This document shows positions 34,793 through 43,095 of a stretch of 64,000 nt of DNA, in pieces. Within the stretch, counting starts at the first letter, position 1. The number at the start of each line of letters is the position of its first letter. The notes under the pieces were generated by a model. That model searched no databases. It was not told where the DNA came from and saw only the letters and a list, made by a program, of their open reading frames with translations. A program made the translations under genes and the position numbers. The stretch comes from RUG13091 sp045113315 (lineage in GTDB: Bacteria; Bacillota_I; Bacilli_A; RFN20; CAG-826). Location of the stretch: positions 186,001 through 250,000 of the forward strand of contig JBGUIX010000006.1 in assembly GCA_045113315.1 (NCBI GenBank), given 5' to 3'.

Positions 34793-36601
34793 TCATCTCT
34801 CCTTTTTCTTATCGTTCAGTTTTCTCATTTTTCTTCGATTGTATTCCGCCATAATGCGGGCTTTTTCTAGTGGATCTTTACCAGCTATTGATTGTTGCAA
34901 CATATCTTTTTCAAAGATCTTTTCTTTCTCTTCTTCTATAGAAGTTAAGAGATTATCTAATAGTTCATCGGAACAATCTGCATTATGTGTATCTTCATAT
35001 GAAAGCTCTGTTAATTCTTGAATCATCTCATCTTTGTTATCAAGTTCACTAATTTCTAATGAACTTATAAGGTCCACGATTTTGAAATTATCGTTAATTT
35101 TTGAATAATCGACGATGTAATTTGCGACTTGTCTATAGACTTCATCGTAGAATGAACCAACTTTGTCTTCATAGAAAGCAACAGCTTTCGGTTCTTGTAA
35201 CATCTGGAACAATAGTTCTCTTTCTGCAAGTTCAAGTCTTCTTAAAGCTTTTCTTTCAGGATGGAAACTAGCGATAACTTTACTTGGATTAGCGATATAT
35301 TCTTCACTCTTTGCATTCTTTAATAGTTCTCGGATTGATTCGACTTCAAATCCTGTGACATTTGCTAATTTGCGAAGATAACTATCGAGTTCTAATCTGC
35401 TTTCAATATTTACTAAAATAGGAATAAAATTTTTCACTAAGGCTTTTCTTTGTTCCATTGTTTTTAATGGATTACTATTCTTATAGTAATTTAAAGCGAA
35501 ATCTATTCTATTAATGAGGTTATTCACGTACACTCTTAAGGCTTCTGGTCCATCTTGATTTAATATCTCATCTGGATCTTTTGGACTATTTTGATTGTTA
35601 ACGATGGAGACATTTAATCCTTCATCCGCTAAAAGTTTGCTAGCCTTAAGCATTGCTGTCTGTCCTGGTAAGTCACCATCTAGACAAAGTCTAATCTCAA
35701 CATTTAAACTTCTTAACAAAGCAACGTGTTCTTTGGTTAATGCTGTACCCATTAGGGCTACTGCACTATCAATGCCGATTTTTGAAAGAGCAAAGACATC
35801 CATAAATCCTTCACATACATAAATGAATTCATCATGCTTCGCACTTTCTTTAGCAATGTGGTAGTTATATAAGACGCTAGATTTATGGAAAACATATGTT
35901 TCAGGTGAATTTATATACTTTGCTTCATCTGTGTTTTTGATTCTTCTAGCGCTATAGCCGATAACATTACCATAGGCATCACAAACTGGGAAGATAACTC
36001 TTCCTTGGTTTTTATCGGTGAATGAACCACTGATTAATGTGGCAACGCCGATTTCTTCCATGGTGTTGAATGAATGGCCTTTACTTTGTAAAAAGTTACA
36101 TGTAGCCTTGCCATCTTTAAAAGCGTAGCCGAGTTTATATTTTCTTCTAATACCTTCATCTAAATGACGTTCATTGAAATAATCTAAGCCTTCTTTACCC
36201 TCTTCGGTATTTAAGGCGTATTGATAATATAGAGTCAGATCACTTAAGCATTTAAGCATAGCTTCTTTACGAGCATCAGCTGGAGCCTTTGGTTTAGCAA
36301 TCTTTTCTAATCTTGGATCACTATATCCATTAATTTCTGCGACTTTTCTAAGAGCTTCCATATAGGAAATGTGTTCGAATCTTCTTACGAAGGTAATTGC
36401 AGAACCACTAACACCACAGCTCCAACAAGTAAAGACACCTTTAGTTGGAGACACGGATAAAGAAGGATTAGAGTCATCATGGAATGGGCATATCCCCCAA
36501 TAATCTTTTCCCTTCTTTGTAAGTTTCATATAAGAAGAGATAGTTTTGACTAAATCCGAGTTCTTAATTATATCATTTGTTAATTCAGTTAAGTCGCTCA
36601 T
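34793..36601 (-). CDS. dnaG: DNA primase
   Basis: 602 residues, makes RNA primers for replication. N-terminal CHC2-type zinc finger (CPFHDDSNPSLSVSP then CWSCGVSG), RNA-polymerase core with RVIFPVCDAYGNVIGYSARR, TOPRIM domain VCEGFMDVFAL ... LCLDGDLPGQTAMLKA, and a C-terminal helicase-binding domain. Its upstream 40 bp contain a three-unit TTAGTA repeat. No clear Shine-Dalgarno is seen. Gene order with rpoD is the classic macromolecular-synthesis operon, here missing rpsU. Confidence 0.95.
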   Translation of the reverse strand: MSDLTELTNDIIKNSDLVKTISSYMKLTKKGKDYWGICPFHDDSNPSLSVSPTKGVFTCWSCGVSGSAITFVRRFEHISYMEALRKVAEINGYSDPRLEKIAKPKAPADARKEAMLKCLSDLTLYYQYALNTEEGKEGLDYFNERHLDEGIRRKYKLGYAFKDGKATCNFLQSKGHSFNTMEEIGVATLISGSFTDKNQGRVIFPVCDAYGNVIGYSARRIKNTDEAKYINSPETYVFHKSSVLYNYHIAKESAKHDEFIYVCEGFMDVFALSKIGIDSAVALMGTALTKEHVALLRSLNVEIRLCLDGDLPGQTAMLKASKLLADEGLNVSIVNNQNSPKDPDEILNQDGPEALRVYVNNLINRIDFALNYYKNSNPLKTMEQRKALVKNFIPILVNIESRLELDSYLRKLANVTGFEVESIRELLKNAKSEEYIANPSKVIASFHPERKALRRLELAERELLFQMLQEPKAVAFYEDKVGSFYDEVYRQVANYIVDYSKINDNFKIVDLISSLEISELDNKDEMIQELTELSYEDTHNADCSDELLDNLLTSIEEEKEKIFEKDMLQQSIAGKDPLEKARIMAEYNRRKMRKLNDKKKER

Positions 36602-36619
36602 ATAACAAAGTTATAAAAT

Positions 36620-36647
36620 TACTAAAAAAATACTAATAAAATACTAG
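36620..36647 (-). repeat. 11-bp-period hexamer repeat, three units
   Basis: Plus-strand TACTAA (36620), TACTAA (36631) and TACTAG (36642) at exact 11-bp steps; TTAGTA in transcription sense. It covers the glyS stop codon and most of the gap before dnaG. Confidence 0.65.
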
Positions 36648-38020
36648 AAGAATGTTTTGACTGATAAGTATTTAACAAGTTCATTAATTGGTAATCTAAT
36701 CTGTTGCATAGTGTCTCTATCTCTGATGGTAACGGAGTTATCGTTAGGTGTATCAAAGTCCACTGTAATACAGAATGGAGTACCGATAGCGTCTTGACGA
36801 CGGTATCTCTTACCGATACTACCGGTATCGTCGTAGACGACATTTAAATATTTGCAGAGAATGGTTTCAATTTCTTTCGCCTTCTCTTCTAATTTTTTAC
36901 TTAAAGGTAAAATTGCGGCTTTATATGGAGCTAGAGCTGGGTTTAAATGCATGACTATTCTAGTTTCGTCATCATTGCCCACTTTTTCTTCATCATAAGC
37001 ATCGCATAAGACCATTAAAACCAAACGGTCTAAACCGACGGATGGTTCGATACAATATGGAACATATTTCTCTTGTGTTTCAGGATCTAAATATTCTAAA
37101 GACTCACCACTATATTCCATATGACGTTTTAAATCGTAATCGGTACGATCGGCAATACCCCAAACTTCGCCCCAACCGAATGGGAATAAATATTCGATGT
37201 CTGTTGTGGCTTTGGAATAGAAGGCAAGCTCCGCTGGTTCGTGATCACGATATCTTAAATTTTCTGGTTTAATGCCTAAAGAATCGACAAAGCTTAAGCA
37301 ATGTTTCTTCCAATAATCAAACCATTCTAAGTCTTCACCTGGTTTGCAGAAGAATTCTAATTCCATTTGGTCAAATTCTCTGGTTCTAAAAGTCATTTGC
37401 CCTGGAGTAATTTCATTTCTAAAAGCACGACCAACATTACAAATACCTAAAGGTAATTTCTTTCTGGTGGTACGAACAACGTTTTTGAAGTTAACGAACA
37501 TACCTTGTGCAGTTTCAGGTCTTAAATAAACCGCTGATTTGCTATCTTCGGTAACACCGATATGAGTTTTAAACATCATATTGAATTGACGAATATCAGT
37601 GAAGTTTTCGCTGCCGCAGTGTGGACATTTGACATGGTTTTGATGGATAAAATCCATCATTTGATCATTTGTCATACCATTTACATCTGCTTCTGGGAAC
37701 TGTTCTTCAATTAATTGGTCCGCTCTAAATCTTTGTTTACATTTTTTGCAGTCAATTAATGGATCGTTAAACGTTTTGACATGTCCAGTAGCTTCCCAAA
37801 CGCGTGGGTTCATTAAAATAGCAGCGTCGATACCGACGTTCATTGGACATTCTTGGACGAACTTCTTCCACCACATTTTGCGGATGTTCATCTTAATTTC
37901 ACTACCTAATGGTCCATAGTCCCAAGTATTGGATAAACCACCGTAGATTTCACTACCCTGATAATAATAGCCTGAGACCACAAAGTGGTTACAAACCTTA
38001 TCAAATTCAAATTTTGCCAT
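36644..38020 (-). CDS. glyS: Glycyl-tRNA synthetase (alpha2 type)
   Basis: 458 residues, dimeric class II GlyRS of the eukaryote/archaea-like type, not the alpha2-beta2 GlyQ/GlyS pair. Motifs: SGYYYQGSEIYGGLSNTWDYGPLG, LRPETAQGMFVNF, GRAFRNEITPGQ, FRTREFDQMELEFF, and the C-terminal anticodon domain with RYRRQDAIGTPFCITVDF. Upstream there is a TTGACA box and TATAAT/TATTCT candidates but no T-box leader, which many Firmicutes glyS genes have. Sits between recO and dnaG as usual. The symbol glyS (also called glyQS) follows family usage. Confidence 0.94.
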   Translation of the reverse strand: MAKFEFDKVCNHFVVSGYYYQGSEIYGGLSNTWDYGPLGSEIKMNIRKMWWKKFVQECPMNVGIDAAILMNPRVWEATGHVKTFNDPLIDCKKCKQRFRADQLIEEQFPEADVNGMTNDQMMDFIHQNHVKCPHCGSENFTDIRQFNMMFKTHIGVTEDSKSAVYLRPETAQGMFVNFKNVVRTTRKKLPLGICNVGRAFRNEITPGQMTFRTREFDQMELEFFCKPGEDLEWFDYWKKHCLSFVDSLGIKPENLRYRDHEPAELAFYSKATTDIEYLFPFGWGEVWGIADRTDYDLKRHMEYSGESLEYLDPETQEKYVPYCIEPSVGLDRLVLMVLCDAYDEEKVGNDDETRIVMHLNPALAPYKAAILPLSKKLEEKAKEIETILCKYLNVVYDDTGSIGKRYRRQDAIGTPFCITVDFDTPNDNSVTIRDRDTMQQIRLPINELVKYLSVKTFF

Positions 38021-38109
38021 AATATAATCTCCTAAAAAGACACGCTAAAAAGAATATAGTTTAATTATACCCTTGTCAACACACTATGAGTGTATTTTTT
38101 CTAATTTTA

Positions 38110-38817
38110 TTATTTAATAAGTGTAAAAGATTTTAGTCTCACACCAAACGAATCTATTATAAATTCACAGAATTTATTAAGAACCACTAAAGCGTCTTCC
38201 TTTTCATAAGGAAAATCGACGTTTTCTGGATCATTAGTGTTAAACGCAGCTCTTAACAAAAGCATTTGATTTTTATTTAAGTCTCTTTCCATATCTTCCT
38301 TAAAACAATTACCACATACGAATCCACCTTCATTAAATGAGAAGGTGACAATGTGTTCTTTCTTTCCGCAAAAAACACAGTGATTGACATCAAATTCATA
38401 TCCACTAGTCTTTAATACTTTCGCGGTATAAGCTAGGATAACGAATAAGCCTTTTTCATCCTTTTTAAGTCCGTTTAAACTTTTGGATAAAAAGTCATAC
38501 ATTTCTGTTTTTTCATCTTCTTGTAAAAGAGCTTTGGTAATCTCGGCGATATACATCAAACCACTTAAGTAACTTAAGTTACTATTCGATTTTAAAGGTG
38601 TATCAAGGATAGAAGCGGTTTTTAAAACCGGATATTTCTGCTTTCCTTCGCTTAATTCAATGTCGGCTTTCACCATAATGTTATTAATCGCCGCGTTTTT
38701 ATTTTTTGGATCGAAAATGCCTTTTGCTAGAAAAGTAATTAATCCATCTTTTGAAAGGGATTCAACGATCCCATCTTTTTCTTTATAAGGGGTAATTGAT
38801 AAAACAATTATTTCCAT
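38110..38817 (-). CDS. recO: DNA repair protein RecO
   Basis: 235 residues, loads RecA onto SSB-coated DNA with RecR. N-terminal OB fold (MEIIVLSITPYKEKDGIVESLSKDG, LITFLAKGIFDPKNKNA) and a helical domain with a Cys4 zinc site: CVFCGKKEHIVTF...FVCGNC. It begins 2 nt after the era stop. A TACACT hairpin lies after it but lacks a T-run on this strand, so the unit may continue into glyS besides glyS having its own promoter. Confidence 0.9.
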   Translation of the reverse strand: MEIIVLSITPYKEKDGIVESLSKDGLITFLAKGIFDPKNKNAAINNIMVKADIELSEGKQKYPVLKTASILDTPLKSNSNLSYLSGLMYIAEITKALLQEDEKTEMYDFLSKSLNGLKKDEKGLFVILAYTAKVLKTSGYEFDVNHCVFCGKKEHIVTFSFNEGGFVCGNCFKEDMERDLNKNQMLLLRAAFNTNDPENVDFPYEKEDALVVLNKFCEFIIDSFGVRLKSFTLIK

Positions 38818-38819
38818 CT

Positions 38820-39707
38820 TTAATTTTTCTTATATTTATATCCGTAATTTTCTAAAGATTTGTCATCATCTCTCCAACCCGGTTGAACTTTGACAAATAA
38901 TTCTAAAAAGACATGTTTATGCAATAAAATCTCGATATCTTTTCTTGCTCTAGAACCAATTTCTTTGATTCTTTGCCCATTTTTACCGATAACGATTCCT
39001 TTTTGACCTTCTTTGTCAACGATGATAGAAGCTTTAATATGCATTGGGTTAGATTCATAATCGATATCGTCCATATATATCGCGGTGGCATGAGGAACTT
39101 CATCTCTTAAATTTCTAAGAACTTTTTCTCTAATAATTTCCTTGATTTGGAAAACGATGTCTTTATCGGTTATTTCTTCTGTTGAATAATAAGCCGGTCC
39201 TTCAGGAAGAAATTCAATGATCTTTTTTAAAAGTTCATCGATATTAAATCTTTCCTTAGCGACTGTATCAATCATAAAAGCTTGAGGACATCTCTCTTCG
39301 TAAATCTTTTTAAGATTTATAACTTTATCAAGTCTCGCTTCATCAATCTTATTAAAGACGATGATTAATGGGTAGTTTTTGATATCTAGATGTTCTAAAA
39401 GATATTCATCCCCTGGCCCAAACGATAAAGAAGCATCCACTACTAAAACATTCACATCCACATCGTGAGCGGCGCTATAGGCCATATTATTCATCTCAAC
39501 ACCGAGTTTTTCTTTCGGTTTATGAATACCAGGAGTATCAGTAAAAACAATCTGTACTCCATCGGCGTTATAAATACCCTTAATTGAGTTACGAGTGGTT
39601 TGTGCCTTGTCAGTAACGATACTAACTTTATGATTTAAAATGCCGTTCAACAAAGTTGATTTTCCGACATTTGGTCTTCCTAAAATCGAGACAAATCCAG
39701 ATTTCAT
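38820..39707 (-). CDS. era: GTPase Era
   Basis: 295 residues, essential GTPase binding 16S rRNA 3' end in 30S assembly. G1 GRPNVGKSTLLNGIL, G2/G3 TTRNSIKGIYNADG...FTDTPGIHKPK, G4 VFNKIDEARLD, then a KH domain with IIVDKEGQKGIVIGKNGQRIKEIG and FLELFVKVQPGWRDD. Starts on the cdd stop (TAATG). Part of ybeY-cdd-era-recO. Confidence 0.96.
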   Translation of the reverse strand: MKSGFVSILGRPNVGKSTLLNGILNHKVSIVTDKAQTTRNSIKGIYNADGVQIVFTDTPGIHKPKEKLGVEMNNMAYSAAHDVDVNVLVVDASLSFGPGDEYLLEHLDIKNYPLIIVFNKIDEARLDKVINLKKIYEERCPQAFMIDTVAKERFNIDELLKKIIEFLPEGPAYYSTEEITDKDIVFQIKEIIREKVLRNLRDEVPHATAIYMDDIDYESNPMHIKASIIVDKEGQKGIVIGKNGQRIKEIGSRARKDIEILLHKHVFLELFVKVQPGWRDDDKSLENYGYKYKKN

Positions 39708-40108
39708 TATTTCAAATCCTCAGGAGAGAAAGCGAATGGTAATAACTCAACAGCGTTAGTTTCTTTGACATCACCTTTGACATTGCTCATATAAATTGGA
39801 GCATCACTTGGGAAAAGTTCGCTGATGACTTGACGGCAAGCTCCACAAGGAGAACATGGTTCATCAGTTGCAGCGCATAGCGCTAATGCGACTAAATCTT
39901 CTTTCTTATAACCATTTAAATAAGCATTATATAAAGCATTTCTTTCAGCGCACATACATAATGGGTAGGAAGAATTTTCGATGTTTGCCCCTAAAAACAC
40001 TTCTCCATCCTTGGTAAGTACAGCTGCACCGACCGCGAAATGGGAATAAGGTGAATAGGATAAGGCTCTAGCGCCTTTGGCTTTTAAAATTAATTCTTCT
40101 TTGTTCAT
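39707..40108 (-). CDS. cdd: Cytidine deaminase
   Basis: 133 residues, zinc enzyme deaminating cytidine and deoxycytidine. Catalytic motif VFLGANIENSSYPLCMCAERNAL has Cys and Glu, and PCSPCGACRQVISEL supplies two zinc Cys; the first zinc ligand is Cys in CAER, the short tetrameric form. The start at 40108 is set by AAAGGAG 9 nt upstream; an in-frame ATG 30 nt earlier lies within ybeY. Works with deoB in nucleoside salvage. Confidence 0.95.
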   Translation of the reverse strand: MNKEELILKAKGARALSYSPYSHFAVGAAVLTKDGEVFLGANIENSSYPLCMCAERNALYNAYLNGYKKEDLVALALCAATDEPCSPCGACRQVISELFPSDAPIYMSNVKGDVKETNAVELLPFAFSPEDLK

Positions 40109-40109
40109 G

Positions 40110-40565
40110 TTATTTCTCCTTTGGAGGCAATATTTCATCCTGCAATTTAAACATCACTTCTTCATCTTTTTTGGTCATATGATCATAACCGAGAAGATGT
40201 AATAAACCATGGACGAATAAGAAAGATAATTCTCTTCTTAATGGATGACCGTATTCCTTTGCCTGTTCTTTGGCTTTATCAATTGAGATATAAATATCTC
40301 CTAAAGAAACCGGACCTTTTTTGCTAAGAATTAGGTTTCTATCATCTTCTCCATCTAAAAAGGCGAAAGAAATGACATCCGTGGGTCGATCAACTTTTCG
40401 ATATTCACGGTTTAGTTTATGAATAAATTCATTATCTACAAAAGTGACACTTAAAATTGGGTCACATTTGAGTTTGAGGTGTTTGAAGGTTCTTTCAAGT
40501 AAGGAAAGATAGATATCTTCATATTCCTCATATCCGGGAATTTGGCTAATGAAATCGAGTTCCAT
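40110..40565 (-). CDS. ybeY: Endoribonuclease YbeY
   Basis: 151 residues, zinc endoribonuclease for rRNA 3'-end maturation and ribosome quality control. Zinc signature HGLLHLLGYDH at about 120-130, with preceding LNREYRKVDRPTDVISFAF and GDIYISIDKAKEQA. No ribosome binding site: a minus-strand TATGAT ends 8 nt before the ATG, so the operon's first gene seems to be read from a leaderless message. Heads the ybeY-cdd-era-recO unit. Confidence 0.94.
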   Translation of the reverse strand: MELDFISQIPGYEEYEDIYLSLLERTFKHLKLKCDPILSVTFVDNEFIHKLNREYRKVDRPTDVISFAFLDGEDDRNLILSKKGPVSLGDIYISIDKAKEQAKEYGHPLRRELSFLFVHGLLHLLGYDHMTKKDEEVMFKLQDEILPPKEK

Positions 40566-40599
40566 GGGGAATTATCATAGCACACCCGCACGTTTTTAT

Positions 40600-41802
40600 C
40601 TATTCATTTTCTTTTTGGCGTCTCATCCTATTACCGAGTTTGACTTTAACTTTGTTAAATTCATCGATGTCTTCGTTCATGTTCACAATCGCATCCATCG
40701 CTTTATATAAACTTAACGAAATACAGGAATAAAAAATGACATAAGGTGTTGATGAAATACCACATAAATGCATCGTTAGTAAGGCGGTCGCAATAATTAA
40801 ACCAGCATAGATATAAGCGCTCGCTAAATTCATATAGCTATAATCGTAAGCTAATTTGTGTAAATTATGTGCCTCTTCTTTAAAAGAAGATACGTCGCTA
40901 ACACTATCTAAAGAATTCTCTTTGGCTTCAATTTGTGTTTTCTTGTTCTTTAAGAATGGATTAACGACGAATAAATCGAATAGAACCAAAACTAACGGAA
41001 CAACCACTAGCAAAGCATTTCTTCGATCATTTAATAATATTAAGACCACTAAACTAATCGAAGTTAAAATCAATAAGACATAATGAAGTGGGCTAGATAA
41101 TGATAATTTCTTAAATTGTTCAAACCTAAATAGATAATCTTTTAAATGATCATTAGGCACCAATTCTTCTTTGAAGAAATAATCATCTAGTTTCTTCATC
41201 ATGTTATAGCTTATCGCCCTTAAGAGTAATTCGAACAAAATCGCCCCTGCTAAGAATATGAAAGGAACATAAATCGGTGTGCCGTCTTTCACAAAATAAA
41301 CCGCTAGTAAAACTAAGCCCACTATTAAGGCTTCCATAAACCCTAATAGGATGCGACTGGTTAAAGATAATGGATTAAAACTTTGATATGGACATTTCCT
41401 CTCATTATAATCATCGATCATTAGTCCAGTTCCATCCCATATAGAAATAAATTTCTTTAACGGCATGGATGTCTTTCCTTTACTAGGATCGAGGTAAAAG
41501 ACGCGATTAAACTTCACTCCTGTCACTAGAACTGCGTGTTTAGCGTCATTTTCAAGGCTTAAGGAAAGAATTAATGGAAAGGATGTTTCTTTACCTAACT
41601 CATCTTTTTCCTCCACTTTAAAGCCTTTTAAACTGAGCCCATATTCATAAGCGATTTCTGTTAAGTCGGTAAATGAATATAGACCATGATTTTCGTCCTG
41701 CGGTATGAACAAGTAATTCTTATCCTTGTTTAGATTAGCGAGTATCATCTTTAAACAAGCAAATCCGCAGTCATCTTTTTGAATCTGTGGGATATAAAAC
41801 AT
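40600..41802 (-). CDS. C39-type peptidase fused to membrane domain, no ATPase
   Basis: 400 residues. Residues 1 to about 130 are a C39 bacteriocin-processing peptidase: catalytic Cys in KDDCGFACLKM, His in DAKHAVLVTG and Asp in YLDPSKG are all present. Then come roughly six hydrophobic segments (about 150-175, 180-205, 240-285 as two, 330-385 as two) like the membrane part of peptidase-containing ABC exporters, but the protein ends with a short basic tail and has no Walker A/B domain. It might cleave double-glycine leaders of a peptide handled by another exporter. The start is fixed by GGAGG in the 44-bp block shared with comEA; longer versions run into dnaJ. No substrate peptide gene seen. 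Confidence 0.78.
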   Translation of the reverse strand: MFYIPQIQKDDCGFACLKMILANLNKDKNYLFIPQDENHGLYSFTDLTEIAYEYGLSLKGFKVEEKDELGKETSFPLILSLSLENDAKHAVLVTGVKFNRVFYLDPSKGKTSMPLKKFISIWDGTGLMIDDYNERKCPYQSFNPLSLTSRILLGFMEALIVGLVLLAVYFVKDGTPIYVPFIFLAGAILFELLLRAISYNMMKKLDDYFFKEELVPNDHLKDYLFRFEQFKKLSLSSPLHYVLLILTSISLVVLILLNDRRNALLVVVPLVLVLFDLFVVNPFLKNKKTQIEAKENSLDSVSDVSSFKEEAHNLHKLAYDYSYMNLASAYIYAGLIIATALLTMHLCGISSTPYVIFYSCISLSLYKAMDAIVNMNEDIDEFNKVKVKLGNRMRRQKENE

Positions 41803-41809
41803 AAAATCT

Positions 41810-41853
41810 CCTCCTATATCACAAATAGGTAGGGGAAAAGCCAAAATGTTCAA
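41810..41853 (-). promoter_or_regulatory. TTGAACA...TATAGGAGG regulatory block, copy B
   Basis: Reads from 41853 to 41810. Begins TTGAACATTTTGG, ends TATAGGAGG 7 nt before the C39-gene ATG. It matches copy A at about 40 of 44 positions, including 17 contiguous bases upstream of and through the Shine-Dalgarno. CCTAT and ATAGG form an inverted repeat 7 bp apart. It follows directly on the dnaJ terminator. Confidence 0.7.
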
Positions 41854-41861
41854 AAAAATTT

Positions 41862-41892
41862 TTGCAAAAAGAAAGAGACTCATAGGAGTCTC
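41862..41892 (-). terminator. Terminator of the hrcA-grpE-dnaK-dnaJ operon
   Basis: Minus strand: perfect 7-bp stem GAGACTC / GAGTCTC with 4-nt loop, then TTTCTTTTT. The stem starts on the dnaJ TGA stop. Confidence 0.87.
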
Positions 41893-43024
41893 ATTTTTTA
41901 AACATCTTTTTAAACTTGGAGAACAAGCCTTCATCTTTTCCGCGTGTATCACGGAGTTTTTCTAATAGCTCTTTCTGTCCTTTGCTTAAGGAAGTTGGCA
42001 CTTTGATGTTGAGTTTAATATATTGATCGCCAGGTTTTCCAGTTCTTAAATCCTTAACGCCACAGCCCTTCATTCTTAAGATTTGTCCAGGCTGGCTTCC
42101 AGAAGGAATGGTTAAGGTCATATCTCCATAGACAGTCGGAACATCAACTTTAGTTCCTAAACAAGCATCGACAAAGTCGAGTGGGATTTCTAAAGAAATA
42201 TCATTACCGTCTCTTAAGAAATAATCATGTGGTTTGACTAAGATTTCAAAATATAAGTCACCGTTTGGTCCACCATTAATACCTCTTTCCCCGTTACCAC
42301 GAGAAACGATTTGTTGCCCATGGTTTATACCAGCCGGGATATGAACTTTGATGTTCTTTTTCTTATGGATATATCCTTTGCCTGCGCAATCAGGACATTT
42401 ATTTTTAATCGTTTTTCCTTTGCCACCACAGGATGGACATATTTCTTGGCTGGCAATTGAGCCAAAAAGACTTTGTCTTTTTACACTTACATAGCCCTTA
42501 CCACCACACTGGCTACAGGTCGAGATATCGCTCGCGGATTTTGCGCCGCTACCATGGCAAGTAGGACATAATTCATCCACTTCAATTGGGACTTCAATAT
42601 CTTTACCATTAATCGCATCCATAAAGTCGATACGGATACGTTTGATTTCATCGTTACCACGACGTGGTTGATTAGGATTAGCTCTAGCCTGACCTCTTCC
42701 ACCGGTGAAGAAAGAATTGATAATATCGCCTAAATCGCCAAAGCCACCGAAACCACTGAAGCCACCTTGGAAGGGGTTAGCACCAGGATTTCCGCCAGCT
42801 TGTTCGAAGGCTGCGTGACCAAATTGGTCATAAGCACTTCTTTTTTGATCATCATAAAGAATATCGTATGCTTCTTGGATCTCTTTGAACTTGGCTTCAT
42901 CGCCCGTTTCTTTATTATCTGGGTGATATTTTTTGGCTAATTTACGATAAGCGCTTTTGATCTCATCTTTACTGGCACTTTTATTAACACCAAGTATCTC
43001 ATAGTAATCTCTTTTTTCTGCCAT
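41891..43024 (-). CDS. dnaJ: Chaperone DnaJ
   Basis: 377 residues, Hsp40 cochaperone stimulating DnaK ATPase. J domain DYYEILGVNKSASKDEIKSAYRKLAKKYHPD with HPD, Gly/Phe linker (about 78-120), four CxxCxGxG zinc repeats (CPTCHGSG, CSQCGGKG, CPSCGGKG, CPDCAGKG) and a C-terminal substrate domain. ATG at 43024 has GAAAGGAG upstream; the in-frame extension crosses a hairpin. Last gene of the heat-shock operon. Confidence 0.96.
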   Translation of the reverse strand: MAEKRDYYEILGVNKSASKDEIKSAYRKLAKKYHPDNKETGDEAKFKEIQEAYDILYDDQKRSAYDQFGHAAFEQAGGNPGANPFQGGFSGFGGFGDLGDIINSFFTGGRGQARANPNQPRRGNDEIKRIRIDFMDAINGKDIEVPIEVDELCPTCHGSGAKSASDISTCSQCGGKGYVSVKRQSLFGSIASQEICPSCGGKGKTIKNKCPDCAGKGYIHKKKNIKVHIPAGINHGQQIVSRGNGERGINGGPNGDLYFEILVKPHDYFLRDGNDISLEIPLDFVDACLGTKVDVPTVYGDMTLTIPSGSQPGQILRMKGCGVKDLRTGKPGDQYIKLNIKVPTSLSKGQKELLEKLRDTRGKDEGLFSKFKKMFKK

Positions 43025-43053
43025 ATAATATTCTCCTTTCTTTAACTTTAGAA

Positions 43054-43072
43054 AGGGCCCGGAGGCCCTATC
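43054..43072 (-). other. GC-rich hairpin between dnaK and dnaJ
   Basis: Perfect 6-bp GC stem AGGGCC / GGCCCT with TCCG loop in the dnaK-dnaJ gap, then only a short T stretch on the minus strand. It is out of keeping with the AT-rich surroundings. It may attenuate transcription or stabilise processed dnaK mRNA. Confidence 0.55.
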
Positions 43073-43095
43073 CATTTAGATAATTATTTTAATAA

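Noticed and set aside
38021..38109. T-box riboswitch before glyS
   Set aside because: The leader is under 90 nt and lacks the T-box and specifier-loop features; only a promoter and a short hairpin are visible.
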